Notes: generated from the letters alone by a model not told the origin. Shown: positions 7,373 to 16,235, counted from the first letter of the stretch. The stretch is DNA of 64,000 nt from Maritimibacter sp. (GCA_002701395.1 NZVC01000027.1:16160-80159), one strand, 5' to 3'. Made by a program: numbers and translations.

Positions 7373-7837
7373 TTAGAAGGCTTCGGGCTTCGCCTCGCGG
7401 GCCATGTGGTCCAGCACCGCGTTGACGAAGCGCGACTCTTTGCCTTCCGGGAAGAACGCTTTCGCCACGTCGACATATTCCACGATCACCACCTTCGGCG
7501 GCGTGTCGGACTGAACCAGTTCGGCCCCGGCGGCGCGGAACAGGGCGCGCAGGGTCGGGTCGATGCGGGCGATCGGCCATTTCGCGACAAGCGCGCGGTC
7601 GGTCATCTGGTCGATCTTCGCCTGATAGTTCACCGCGTGGTCCAGAACCTTGCGGAAGTGGTCGACGTCGCCCTCGACCATCTCGTCGCCGTCCAGCTCT
7701 GCGCCGAACCGGAAATCCTCGAACTCGGCGCGCACCGCCTCGACCGTCTGGCCCGAGGCTTCCATCTGGAACAGCGCCTGCACCGCGTACAGCCGCGAGG
7801 CGGACCGCATCTGCTTCTTGTCAGGAGCCTTGGTCAT
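7373..7837 (-). CDS. nusB: Transcription antitermination factor NusB
   Basis: 154 residues, all-helical NusB fold. The N-terminal SASRLYAVQALFQMEASG and C-terminal VIVEYVDVAKAFFPEGKESRF and VNAVLDHMA match family landmarks. NusB binds boxA RNA with NusE (S10) during rRNA antitermination. The start is the ATG overlapping the ribH stop (ATGA, 7834-7837), the conserved ribH-nusB linkage of many bacteria. The frame runs open further upstream inside ribH, but that part is not coding. Confidence 0.95.
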   Translation of the reverse strand: MTKAPDKKQMRSASRLYAVQALFQMEASGQTVEAVRAEFEDFRFGAELDGDEMVEGDVDHFRKVLDHAVNYQAKIDQMTDRALVAKWPIARIDPTLRALFRAAGAELVQSDTPPKVVIVEYVDVAKAFFPEGKESRFVNAVLDHMAREAKPEAF

Positions 7838-8385
7838 GCCGTTGCCGGTCCTTCCGCGTCGCCCGCCATCAGCGTGTCCTCGCCCGACGGCTTGAAGCCG
7901 AAGCCGCCCTTCGGCTTGCCCCAGCGGCGTTGCAGCGCCAGCAGGTGCAGCGCGGCGGCGGCGGCACCGCCGCCCTTGTTCTGGCCCGCGGCCTCGGCCC
8001 GGACAACCGCCTGTTCGCGGTTCTCGACGGTCAGGATGCCATTGCCGACGCAGCAGCCCTGCAGCCCCAACAGCGTCAGCCCGCGCGAGCTGTCGTTGCA
8101 CACGGTGTCGTAATGCGTCGTCTCGCCCCGGATCACGCAGCCCAGCGCGACATAGGCGTCGAAGTTCGACAGCCGGTGCGCGGTGGCGATGGCGCTGGGG
8201 ATCTCAAGCGCGCCCGGCACCTCGACCAGCTCGACCTCGGCGCCCGCTTCGGCGGCCACGGCTTTCGCCCCGGCGATCTGCTCGTCGGCGATGTCCTTGT
8301 AATAAGGCGCGACGACGATCAGCAGTTTCACCGGCGCGTCGAAGGACGGCAGCGGCAGTTCATAATGGGTTTCGGTTCCGGCCAT
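7834..8385 (-). CDS. ribH: 6,7-dimethyl-8-ribityllumazine synthase
   Basis: 183 residues. It condenses 5-amino-6-ribitylaminouracil with 3,4-dihydroxy-2-butanone 4-phosphate. The landmarks are VPGALEIPSAI near 59, ALGCVIRGETTHYDTVC near 80-96 with the catalytic His region, and NGILTVEN near 114. The C-terminus (after about 155) is a longer than usual, flexible Gly/Lys-rich tail. The gene starts 1 base after the ribB stop and overlaps nusB, so ribB-ribH-nusB is one transcription unit. Confidence 0.95.
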   Translation of the reverse strand: MAGTETHYELPLPSFDAPVKLLIVVAPYYKDIADEQIAGAKAVAAEAGAEVELVEVPGALEIPSAIATAHRLSNFDAYVALGCVIRGETTHYDTVCNDSSRGLTLLGLQGCCVGNGILTVENREQAVVRAEAAGQNKGGGAAAAALHLLALQRRWGKPKGGFGFKPSGEDTLMAGDAEGPATA

Positions 8386-8386
8386 G

Positions 8387-9511
8387 TCAGCTCTCCGGTA
8401 TCGCGCGGGTGCCCTCGATGGACAGCCCGTAACCTTCCAGGCCCACCACCTTCGGCAGCGGGGAATTCGTCAGCAGTATCAGTCGCGTCAGGCCCAGCGC
8501 CGACAGGATCTGCGCGCCCAGCCCGTACTGCCGCAGGATCTGCGGGCTGACCTGCCCGTCCGTCACCAGCTTCATCGACGGGTCGCGCAGCATCACCACC
8601 AGACCGCGCCCGACGTTGGCGATCTCGCGCATCGCGTTGCGCAGTTCGTCCGCCGGGTGGGGCCCCAGCCCCAGCGCGTCGTCCAGCGGGTTCAGCGCGT
8701 GCATCCGCACCAGCACTGGCTCGTCCGTGGTCAGGTCGCCCTTCGACAGCACGATGTGCTCGGCGCCTTGGGTTTCGTCGGTGAACACGCGCATCAGCCA
8801 CTCGCCGCCGAACGCGCTTGTCACCGGCTTCACGGCGCTTTCGTTCACAAGGTTGTCGTGGCGATGGCGATAGCCGATCAGGTCGGAAATCGTGCCGACC
8901 TTCAGCCCGTGCTTCTGCGCGAAGGCGATCAGCTCGGGCAGGCGCGCCATCGTGCCGTCCTCGTTCATGATCTCGCAGATCACGCCCGAAGGGTTCAGCC
9001 CGGCAAGGCGCGAAATGTCGACCGCCGCTTCGGTATGGCCGGCACGCACCAGCACGCCACCCTCGCGGGCGCGCAGCGGGAACACATGGCCCGGCGTCGC
9101 GATGTCGGCGGCGCCGCGCGTGGGGTCGATGGCGACCGATACGGTGCGCGCGCGGTCGTGGGCCGAGATCCCGGTGGTCACGCCTTCGCGCGCCTCGATC
9201 GACACGGTGAACGCGGTCTCGTGGCGCGACGAGTTCTGCGACGCCATCAGCGGCAGACCCAGCGCGTCGATCCGTTCGGTCGGCAGCGCAAGACAGATCA
9301 GGCCACGCCCGTGGGTGGCCATGAAGTTGATCGCTTCCGGCGTCGCCATCTGGGCGGGGATCACAAGATCGCCCTCGTTCTCGCGGTCCTCGTGGTCGAC
9401 GAGGATGAACATCCGGCCGTTCCGCGCGTCCTCGATGATCTCTTCGATGGAAGAGATCGCGTCGGACCAGTCGCGCTCCACGGGTCCGGCCGACTCGTAT
9501 GCCTTGTTCAT
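8387..9511 (-). CDS. ribB: 3,4-dihydroxy-2-butanone 4-phosphate synthase with degenerate GTP cyclohydrolase II domain
   Basis: 374 residues, the length of bifunctional RibBA. The N-terminal half (about 18-215) has all DHBP synthase signatures: LVDHEDRENEGDLV near 37, HGRGLICLAL near 67, and RAGHTEAAVD near 157. The C-terminal half aligns with GTP cyclohydrolase II but has lost its key residues. Where the zinc-binding CxxLxGDxxxSxxCDC motif belongs, the sequence is LVRMHALNPLDDALGLG with no Cys, and the RxEGRG loop is also gone. Only the RibB reaction is therefore expected. The GTP cyclohydrolase must come from a ribA elsewhere. No FMN riboswitch is visible in the 212-base gap before it. Confidence 0.9.
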   Translation of the reverse strand: MNKAYESAGPVERDWSDAISSIEEIIEDARNGRMFILVDHEDRENEGDLVIPAQMATPEAINFMATHGRGLICLALPTERIDALGLPLMASQNSSRHETAFTVSIEAREGVTTGISAHDRARTVSVAIDPTRGAADIATPGHVFPLRAREGGVLVRAGHTEAAVDISRLAGLNPSGVICEIMNEDGTMARLPELIAFAQKHGLKVGTISDLIGYRHRHDNLVNESAVKPVTSAFGGEWLMRVFTDETQGAEHIVLSKGDLTTDEPVLVRMHALNPLDDALGLGPHPADELRNAMREIANVGRGLVVMLRDPSMKLVTDGQVSPQILRQYGLGAQILSALGLTRLILLTNSPLPKVVGLEGYGLSIEGTRAIPES

Positions 9512-9723
9512 CGGCGTCCTCGGTACAGTCTGCGCGCGCCAATTAGACCAAGTTTCGCGCCCCCGCCACCCCCAGTGGCGGAACGAGACGTCGCGGGGAT
9601 GAACAGCCGCTGTGCAGTGGAAGCATGGCTGCCGGTGGGCCGCGTTAACGCGCTGTCACTTGTCTGCCAATTATCGCCGGTCGATAGCCCGTTTGGGCCG
9701 ATAAATACAACAGATCGCGTAAT

Positions 9724-10296
9724 TCAGCCCGCGGTCCCAAAGAACCGCTCTGCCGGGATGACCCCCGCAAGCCGCCCTGCGCCGCACCACTCTGTTTCCA
9801 CCGACGTCGCCGAAACAAGCACCACCTCGTCCCGACGCGCGCCTTTGGCGGCCAGAAGCTCGGTCAGCCGTCTGGCCGTCGCGGACCAGCTTTCGGTAAA
9901 GGACGGCGCCTGCGACACCAGTTCGAACAGCCCTGGGTTCGCGCCCGCGACCACATCCGGCATCGCATAAACGGCCGCCAGCCGATCCGCTCTGCCCTGC
10001 AGGTCGTGCAGCCGCTGGCCGATCCCGTCCGGCACCGCCACCCGCCGCGACCGAAGATCCAGCGCGTTGCCAGAAAACAGGAACGCCACCACGTCATGCC
10101 CCGACGCCGCGCGGATCGAGGCATAGGTGCGATAGTCGATCCCCAGCGCCGCCGCGCGTTTCACCCGGCGGCGCACGATTTCCAGCGGCACCGTGTTCGG
10201 GATCAGCTCTGCCCGCGCCTTCGTCCAGACGTGCTTGCGCCAGCGATAGCCAGCTTCCATCGTCGGCCCGCCGTTGTGTCCGATCCCTGCGGTCAT
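9724..10296 (-). CDS. Conserved hypothetical protein with N-terminal IGHNGGP motif
   Basis: 190 residues, mostly helical. It opens with the short GIGHNGGPTM motif found at the start of many otherwise unrelated alphaproteobacterial proteins. The next segment (about 17-70) is basic and could bind nucleic acid (RWRKHVWTKARAEL and EIVRRRVKRAAALG). No catalytic motif is recognised. Its start overlaps the HIT gene stop by four bases, so it is the last gene of the ribE-HIT unit. A role linked to either partner is not evident. Confidence 0.55.
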   Translation of the reverse strand: MTAGIGHNGGPTMEAGYRWRKHVWTKARAELIPNTVPLEIVRRRVKRAAALGIDYRTYASIRAASGHDVVAFLFSGNALDLRSRRVAVPDGIGQRLHDLQGRADRLAAVYAMPDVVAGANPGLFELVSQAPSFTESWSATARRLTELLAAKGARRDEVVLVSATSVETEWCGAGRLAGVIPAERFFGTAG

Positions 10297-10727
10297 GCGC
10301 CCGTCTCCAGCCCGTGTTTCAATTCCGCCACCACCGCCGCGGCCTCGTCCGGTGTCAGCGCCGGCAAGTCGGTGAAGGTCACCGTGTCTTCGGCGATGTA
10401 CCGGCGCGAGGTCAGATCGTCCTTCTCGTGCAATGGCACGACATGCGCATGAGCATGCGCGATGTCACCGCCAGTGAACGCGAAGCCGACCCGCTTGACC
10501 CGATAAGCCGGTTTCATCGCCCGCGCCAGCCGCTGGCCCAGCGCCAGCATCCGGGCGGACAGATCGGGGGGCAGATCCTCGAAATACGGATAATGCGCCC
10601 GCGGAATGATCTGCACATGCCCGCGCCGGATCGGCATGGTGTCCAGAAACGCGACGATCTCGTCATCCTCGAACACCAACGCCGCCGGAACCGACCCCGC
10701 CGCGATGCCACAGAACAGGCAGGTCAT
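10293..10727 (-). CDS. HIT-family nucleotide hydrolase/transferase
   Basis: 144 residues. It has CLFCGIAAG with two zinc-type Cys at the N-terminus, IPRAHYPYFEDLP near 46, and the histidine triad as HAHAHVVPLHEK near 97, where HxHxHxx carries the catalytic His. Members hydrolyse or transfer nucleoside phosphates such as AMP derivatives. Both ends overlap neighbours by four bases (ATGA with ribE upstream, and with the IGHNGG gene downstream), so the three are one operon. An ATG six bases upstream is possible, but the overlapping one is the likelier start. Confidence 0.9.
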   Translation of the reverse strand: MTCLFCGIAAGSVPAALVFEDDEIVAFLDTMPIRRGHVQIIPRAHYPYFEDLPPDLSARMLALGQRLARAMKPAYRVKRVGFAFTGGDIAHAHAHVVPLHEKDDLTSRRYIAEDTVTFTDLPALTPDEAAAVVAELKHGLETGA

Positions 10728-11326
10728 GCCCATTCTTGCAGGCGCGCGACATAGCGCGCGAGCGTGTCGATCTCTAGGTTCACCGCGTCGCCCGCAGACA
10801 CCGCGCCCCAAGTCGTAACCTCTTGCGTATGGGGGATAATATTCACGCCAAAGTCGCGGCCATCCACCTCGTTCACGGTCAGCGACGTGCCGTTCAGCGC
10901 CACCGACCCCTTGGGCGCGACGAACCGCGCCAAAGCGTCCGGCGCGCGCAGGGTCACGCGGGTGCTGTCGCCTTCGGGCGTCACCGACAGCACCTCGGCC
11001 ACGCCGTCGACATGGCCCGACACGATGTGCCCGCCCAGCTCGTCCCCCACCTTCAGCGCGCGTTCCAGATTGATCTGCCGCCCCTCGGCCCAGCCGGTCA
11101 CGCCGATGCTGGTCTTCGACACCGTTTCGGCGCTGATTTCGACCTGAAACCAAGGCACCGGATCCCGCCCCAGCGCGATCACCGTCAGACAGACCCCGTC
11201 GCAGGCGATCGAGGCGCCGATGTCGATGCCGTCGACGTCATAGCCGGTCGCGATCCGCGCCCGCAGGTCGCCGCGCGGCTCGACCTCTAGCACCTTTCCG
11301 ACGTCGGTGATGATCCCGGTAAACAT
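10724..11326 (-). CDS. ribE: Riboflavin synthase, alpha chain
   Basis: 200 residues made of two similar lumazine-binding barrels. It begins MFTGIITDVGKV, contains IACDGVCLTVIAL near 41, and HIVSGHVDGVA near 98. The second barrel has SVALNGTSLTVNEVD near 137. It dismutates two ribityllumazines to riboflavin and a pyrimidine. The frame is open far upstream over the capsule gene, but coding character starts at this ATG. It faces the kpsS-like gene across a 177-base shared promoter region. ribD, often adjacent in relatives, is absent from the window. Confidence 0.95.
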   Translation of the reverse strand: MFTGIITDVGKVLEVEPRGDLRARIATGYDVDGIDIGASIACDGVCLTVIALGRDPVPWFQVEISAETVSKTSIGVTGWAEGRQINLERALKVGDELGGHIVSGHVDGVAEVLSVTPEGDSTRVTLRAPDALARFVAPKGSVALNGTSLTVNEVDGRDFGVNIIPHTQEVTTWGAVSAGDAVNLEIDTLARYVARLQEWA

Positions 11327-11503
11327 GGCCGTTTTCCAATTCCCTGTCCGCGTGACCTTGCCGTCAAGCGCATCCAAGGGCAAGAGAAGGGCAGTGCCTT
11401 GTCGTGTTAACCTTGTGGCAGCCCAAAGAATGCCAGATTGCCACGGCAGCACATCACCCGAACCGGCAGAACGCCGGTGCGCCGCACCAGACGGGAGACG
11501 ACG

Positions 11504-12790
11504 ATGATCTCCGGCAAGGACCGGACATTCCTGTTCCTGCAGGGGCCGCACGGTCCCTATTTCCACCGGCTGGGGCGGATGCTTCGGGCGGCGGGGGCAG
11601 ATGTCTGGCGGGTCGGGTTCAACGCGGGCGACCAGTTCTTCTGGCGCGACCGTGCGTCCTACATCCCGTATCGCAGCGCGCCACAGGACTGGCCCGACAC
11701 GTTCCGCGCCATCGTCGCCGACAAGGGCGTGACCGATATCGTGCTGTACGGCGACACCCGCCGCATCCATGCGCAGGCGGTCGAGGCGGCGAAAGACCTT
11801 GGCCTGACGATCCATGTGTTCGAGGAAGGCTATCTGCGCCCCTACTGGGTGACCTACGAACGCAACGGATCGAACGGCAATTCCGCGCTGATGGACCTTG
11901 GCGTGCCCGAGATGCAGCAGATCCTGTCGCGCGCCGAACTCGACATCCCCGAGGCACCGGCCCATTGGGGCGACATGCGCCACCATGTGTTCTACGGCGC
12001 GGCGTACCACGGGCTTCTGCTGCTGGCGAACCGCAGCTACCGCAACTTCGAAGCGCATCGCGATCTGACGGTGGGGCAGGAATTTCTGTTGTATCTCAAG
12101 CGCCTGCTGTTGATGCCGTGGATTTGGGCCGACCGGGTGCAGGCGACGTGGCGGATCAAGTACGGCGGGTTCCCCTATCACCTGACGCTGCTGCAACTGG
12201 CGCATGACTCCAGCTTCCGCGACCACAGCCGCTTTGCGTCGATGACCGAGTTTCTGCAAACCGTGATCGCAGGCTTTGCCAAGGGCGCGCCGCCGCACCA
12301 TCACATGGTGTTCAAGGCGCACCCCCTGGAAGACGACCGCGCCCCGATCCGGCGCGATATCCGGCGGCTGGCGGCGGAACACGGGGTCGCCGACCGGGTC
12401 CATTATGTGCGGGGCGGCAAGCTGGCCGCGCTTCTGGATCACGCGCGCGGCGCCGTGACGGTGAATTCCACGGCGGCGCAGCAGGTGCTGTGGCGCGGCC
12501 TGCCGCTGCGCGTGTTCGGCAGCGCGGTGTTCGCCAAACCGGAATTCGTCTCGACCCAGTCGCTGCCTGAATTCTTCTCGCGCCCCACCCGGCCCGACAA
12601 CCGCGCCTATCGCGATTACCGCCATTTCCTGCTGGAAACCTCGCAGGTTCCGGGCGGTTTCTATTCCTCTCGCGGGCGGCGTCAGTTGCTGCGGCAGGTC
12701 GTCGACATGATGCTGGTGGGCGACGATCCCTACGACGCACTGCGCAAGGGGACAGCGGCACCTCGGCAACAGTTGCGCGTGATCAAATAG
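11504..12790 (+). CDS. KpsS-like capsular polysaccharide export/Kdo-linker protein
   Basis: 428 residues from the ATG after GGGAGACGACG. Family features: FLFLQGPHGPYFHRLGRML at the N-terminus, HVFEEGYLRPYW near 105-120, a FKAHPLEDD phosphate-loop motif near 272, and VTVNSTAAQQVLWRGLPLRVFG near 322. KpsS adds the first beta-Kdo to the phosphatidylglycerol anchor of group 2 capsules; KpsC extends it. The protein is cytosolic and peripheral to the inner membrane. It opens a three-gene plus-strand block with a Wza/KpsD-like lipoprotein and KpsC. Confidence 0.85.
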   Translation: MISGKDRTFLFLQGPHGPYFHRLGRMLRAAGADVWRVGFNAGDQFFWRDRASYIPYRSAPQDWPDTFRAIVADKGVTDIVLYGDTRRIHAQAVEAAKDLGLTIHVFEEGYLRPYWVTYERNGSNGNSALMDLGVPEMQQILSRAELDIPEAPAHWGDMRHHVFYGAAYHGLLLLANRSYRNFEAHRDLTVGQEFLLYLKRLLLMPWIWADRVQATWRIKYGGFPYHLTLLQLAHDSSFRDHSRFASMTEFLQTVIAGFAKGAPPHHHMVFKAHPLEDDRAPIRRDIRRLAAEHGVADRVHYVRGGKLAALLDHARGAVTVNSTAAQQVLWRGLPLRVFGSAVFAKPEFVSTQSLPEFFSRPTRPDNRAYRDYRHFLLETSQVPGGFYSSRGRRQLLRQVVDMMLVGDDPYDALRKGTAAPRQQLRVIK

Positions 12791-12840
12791 CGCCCACGAC
12801 CGTTTGCTGCTGGCGTTTTGGGCCTGTTTCCGATAGGTTA

Positions 12841-12856
12841 CCTCAAAAAATTGAGG
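12841..12856. promoter_or_regulatory. Inverted repeat before the capsule export lipoprotein gene
   Basis: CCTCAA-AAAA-TTGAGG, 6-bp arms, 30 bases upstream of the GTG start of the Wza-like gene and 50 bases after kpsS. It could be an operator, or a small RNA hairpin near the ribosome site that tunes expression relative to kpsS. Confidence 0.4.
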
Positions 12857-12885
12857 CAGACAAAACAGGTCGAGGAGACCGGGCA

Positions 12886-14037
12886 GTGAAAATCAAGGCA
12901 TCGCGAGTCGCGCGAGCTGCCGCTCTTGTGGCGCTTGTGGGCTTTACCGCAAGCTGTGGCCTGCCCCGTTCGGGGCCGAACAAGCGCGAAATCTACGCCG
13001 GATCCGTCCAGAAAGAGGGCGATGCGTTCATCGTCAGCGTCAACGAGCGTGTGACGCGCGCCACCGCCGTGGTGCCCGCGCTTGGATTTTCCGACGCGTT
13101 CCTGAACGCCGGCATCGTCGGGTCCGACACCATCCGCCCCGGCGACACGCTGGGGCTGACGATTTACGAAAACGTCGACGACGGCCTTCTGTCGGCGACC
13201 GGGCTGAACTCTTCCGTGCTGGAACAGGTGCAGGTCGACGGGTCGGGCTTTATCTTCGTGCCATATGCCGGGCGCATCCGCGCCGCGGGCAATACGCCCG
13301 AGACCATCCGCCGCCTGATCACCGAGAAGCTGGCCGAACAGACGCCGGACCCGCAGGTCATGGTTCGCCGCCTTGCCGGTAACGGCGCCACGGTTTCGCT
13401 GACCGGCGCGATCACCGGACAGGGCGTTTACCCCATCGAACGGCCCACCCGCACGCTGAGCGCGATGATCGCCGCCGCGGGCGGTGTGACCGTGGAACCC
13501 GAAGCCGCGAAGGTGAAGATCATTCGCGGCGGCCATACCGGAGAGATCTGGTTCGAGGATCTGTTCTTCGACCCGACGGCGGACGTCGCCCTGCGCGGCG
13601 GCGACCGGATTCTGGTCGAGGCCGACACCCGCACCTTCACCGCGCTTGGCGCGACCGGCCAGCAAAGCCAGGTCCGGTTCGAGACCCGCACGATCACCGC
13701 GATCGAGGCCATCGCCCAAGTCGGCGGCCTGCGCGCCGTGTCGGCGGACCCGACCGGCGTGTTCGTGCTGCGCAACGAGCCCGAGGAGATCGCCCGTCAG
13801 GTTCTGGGCCGCGGCGACCTGATCGGGGCGCAGCGCATGGTCTACGTGCTGGACCTGACCGAACCCAACGGCCTGTTCGAGGCGCGCGATTTCGTGATCC
13901 GCGACGGCGATACCGTCTATGTGACCGAAGCGCCGTTCGCCCAGTGGTCCAAGACCATCGGTGCCCTGACGGGAACGCTGTCCGCGGTCGGCGGCCTTGC
14001 CAACGCGGCGGACTCCGTCAGCACCATCGGCGAGTGA
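12886..14037 (+). CDS. Wza/KpsD-like polysaccharide export outer-membrane lipoprotein
   Basis: 383 residues from a GTG with GAGGAG at good spacing. A lipoprotein signal ends in VGFTASCGLP, with Cys near residue 25 as the lipidation site. The Poly_export domain follows (IRPGDTLGLTIYEN near 84, GSGFIFVPYAGRI near 120), then SLBB repeats (VSLTGAITGQGVYPIERP near 173 and a second near 265). Such proteins form the outer-membrane or periplasmic channel for capsule. It lies between the KpsS-like and KpsC genes, matching an ABC-dependent capsule system. It ends without the transmembrane helix of E. coli Wza being evident. Confidence 0.9.
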   Translation: MKIKASRVARAAALVALVGFTASCGLPRSGPNKREIYAGSVQKEGDAFIVSVNERVTRATAVVPALGFSDAFLNAGIVGSDTIRPGDTLGLTIYENVDDGLLSATGLNSSVLEQVQVDGSGFIFVPYAGRIRAAGNTPETIRRLITEKLAEQTPDPQVMVRRLAGNGATVSLTGAITGQGVYPIERPTRTLSAMIAAAGGVTVEPEAAKVKIIRGGHTGEIWFEDLFFDPTADVALRGGDRILVEADTRTFTALGATGQQSQVRFETRTITAIEAIAQVGGLRAVSADPTGVFVLRNEPEEIARQVLGRGDLIGAQRMVYVLDLTEPNGLFEARDFVIRDGDTVYVTEAPFAQWSKTIGALTGTLSAVGGLANAADSVSTIGE

Positions 14038-14041
14038 CACC

Positions 14042-16132
14042 GTGACCCACATGGCCGGAGATATGGCCGCCGGGGTGGAAACACCCCGGCGGCTTTACGT
14101 TTACAACGGCGGTTTCCTGACCCAGCGCAGGATCCGGCGCATCCTTCAGCTTGCGGGCTGGGACATCCGCGTCGGTACGCCCGGCCCCGACGACTGGGTT
14201 GGCGTCTGGGGCAAAAGTCCCACCTCGCCCCGGGGCGAAACCGTGGCCGACCGCACCGGCGCGCCGGTGCTGCGGGTCGAGGATGCGTTTCTGCGGTCCC
14301 TGTCTCCCGGTCGCGACGGCGAACCGCCGCTGGGCCTTCTATTGGACCGCACCGGCCTGCATTTCGACAGCGCGCAGCCGTCGGACCTTGAAACCCTGCT
14401 GGCCACCCATCCACTGGACGACACCGCGCTTCTGGACCGGGCCCGCGCCTGCAGCGCATGGATCCGCGAGGCGCATCTGTCGAAATACAACGCCTTCGAT
14501 CCCGCAGCACCCGTCCCCACCGCGCCTTACGTGGTGGTGATCGACCAGACGCGCGGGGATGCCTCGATTGCCGGGTCTGGCGCGACAGAGGCGACCTTCC
14601 GCGAGATGCTGGTCTTCGCGCAAGAGGAACACCCCGGCGCGCAGATCGTGATCAAGTCGCATCCCGAAACCGCGGGCGGCCACCGCCCCGGCCATTTCGG
14701 ACCCGAAGTCGAACGCCCCGGCATCACGCTGCTGACCGATCCGGTCAGCCCGTGGAAGCTGTTCGACGGCGCCCTTGGCGTCTACACGGTCAGTTCGGGT
14801 CTGGGGTTCGAGGCGATTTTCGCCGGGCACCGCCCCCGCGTGTTCGGCCAGCCGTTCTATGCTGGCTGGGGCCTGACGCAGGATGAATTCCCCATCGACC
14901 GCCGCCAGCGCCGCCTGACCCGCGCGCAGTTGTTCGCGGCGGCGATGATCCTTTACCCGACGTGGTACGACCCGTTTTCGGACAGCCTGTGCCAGCTGGA
15001 GGACGTGCTTGCCACGCTGGAAGCAAAGGCAAGGGCGTGGCGCGACGACCGGCAGGGCTATGTCGCGTCGGGGATGCGCCTGTGGAAGCGCAAGCCGCTG
15101 CAAAAGGTGTTCGGCACCCAGCGCCGCCTGCGGTTCGAGGATGCCCCCGCCCGAGCGGCAACGATTGCCGGGCGCGACGGTCGGCGGCTGATGGTCTGGG
15201 CCAGCCGCGAATATCCCGCCCATTCCGCCCCCCGCCCCAAACCTGGCCCCAATCCTGACAGCGCAGCCGAAACGACCGAGGTCCTGCGGATCGAAGACGG
15301 CTTTCTGCGGTCGCGCGGGCTGGGCGCCGAGCTGGTGCCGCCGCTGTCGCTGGTCGCCGACGACCTTGGGGTCTACTACGATCCGACGCGGCCCAGCCGT
15401 CTGGAAGACCTGATCGCCAAAGCGGCAGAGTTGTCCCCCGCGCGGCTGCTGCGCGCCGAACGGCTGGTGGCCCAGATCACCCGCGCGCGCCTGTCCAAGT
15501 ACAACCTGCACCGCAACGGCGTCCCCGAGCTTCCCGCCGGTCATCGTATTCTTGTGCCCGGTCAGGTCGAGGATGACGCCTCGATCCTCAAGGGCGGCGG
15601 GCAGGTGCGGACCAATCGCGATCTGCTGGACCGCGCCCGCGCCGAGAACCCCGGCGCCGTGATCCTGTACAAGCCGCACCCCGACGTAGAGGCGGGCCTG
15701 CGCCCCGGTGCGCTGGACACGGAAGCGACCGCTGCCGCCGATCTGGTGCTGGGTCCGTGCGATCCGGTCCGGCTTTTGGAGGAATGCGACGAGGTCTGGA
15801 CCATGACCTCGTTGATGGGGTTCGAGGCGCTGCTGCGTGGCCTGCCCGTCACCTGCCTTGGGGCGCCGTTCTACGCCGGGTGGGGCCTGACCCGCGACCT
15901 TGGCCCGGTGCCGGACCGCCGACAGGCACGCCCCAGTTGCGCCGCGCTGGCCCATGCCGCGCTGATCGCCTATCCGCGCTATTTCGATCCGGTCACCGGC
16001 GAACCCTGCCCCGCCGAGGTCGTCGCAGAGCGGCTGGAAACCGGCAACCTGCCGCGGCCGGGGCCCGTGAACCGGGGCGTCGCAAAATTGCAGGGCGCGC
16101 TTGCAAGCTATGCGTGGCTGTGGCGGCGCTGA
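14042..16132 (+). CDS. kpsC: KpsC, dual-module beta-Kdo transferase for capsule anchor
   Basis: 696 residues from GTG at 14042, four bases after the previous stop; ATG at 14051 is an alternative. The sequence is a clear internal duplication. Module 1 (about 15-345) has VEDAFLRSL, VIDQTRGDASI, VIKSHPETAG and GQPFYAGWGLT. Module 2 (about 370-690) has IEDGFLRSRGLG, VPGQVEDDASIL, LYKPHPDVEAG and GAPFYAGWGLT. The two modules correspond to the two Kdo-transferase activities that build the alternating poly-Kdo linker on the lipid anchor. It acts after KpsS in the cytosol. The transporter genes kpsM/T/E are not in the window. Confidence 0.93.
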   Translation: MTHMAGDMAAGVETPRRLYVYNGGFLTQRRIRRILQLAGWDIRVGTPGPDDWVGVWGKSPTSPRGETVADRTGAPVLRVEDAFLRSLSPGRDGEPPLGLLLDRTGLHFDSAQPSDLETLLATHPLDDTALLDRARACSAWIREAHLSKYNAFDPAAPVPTAPYVVVIDQTRGDASIAGSGATEATFREMLVFAQEEHPGAQIVIKSHPETAGGHRPGHFGPEVERPGITLLTDPVSPWKLFDGALGVYTVSSGLGFEAIFAGHRPRVFGQPFYAGWGLTQDEFPIDRRQRRLTRAQLFAAAMILYPTWYDPFSDSLCQLEDVLATLEAKARAWRDDRQGYVASGMRLWKRKPLQKVFGTQRRLRFEDAPARAATIAGRDGRRLMVWASREYPAHSAPRPKPGPNPDSAAETTEVLRIEDGFLRSRGLGAELVPPLSLVADDLGVYYDPTRPSRLEDLIAKAAELSPARLLRAERLVAQITRARLSKYNLHRNGVPELPAGHRILVPGQVEDDASILKGGGQVRTNRDLLDRARAENPGAVILYKPHPDVEAGLRPGALDTEATAAADLVLGPCDPVRLLEECDEVWTMTSLMGFEALLRGLPVTCLGAPFYAGWGLTRDLGPVPDRRQARPSCAALAHAALIAYPRYFDPVTGEPCPAEVVAERLETGNLPRPGPVNRGVAKLQGALASYAWLWRR

Positions 16133-16235
16133 AGCAGGCGACTAGTACGAACAGAACTATTTGCGGCTAATTTTGCGATCATTCACGTCGCCAGCTTGTT
16201 CATAGCAAACATCAGCGATCAATCGTCAAAGTCGC

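Noticed and set aside
9512..9723. FMN riboswitch upstream of ribB (and likewise 11327-11503 upstream of ribE)
   Set aside because: Neither region shows the conserved RFN core sequences or its multi-helix arrangement.
10724..12769. 681-codon open frame on the minus strand covering kpsS and running into ribE
   Set aside because: Only the last 200 codons are ribE. The rest is antisense to the well-supported kpsS-like gene and lacks any family resemblance; high-GC DNA commonly gives such mirror frames.
14339..15955. 538-codon minus-strand frame opposite kpsC
   Set aside because: No recognisable domain; it mirrors the duplicated KpsC coding sequence.
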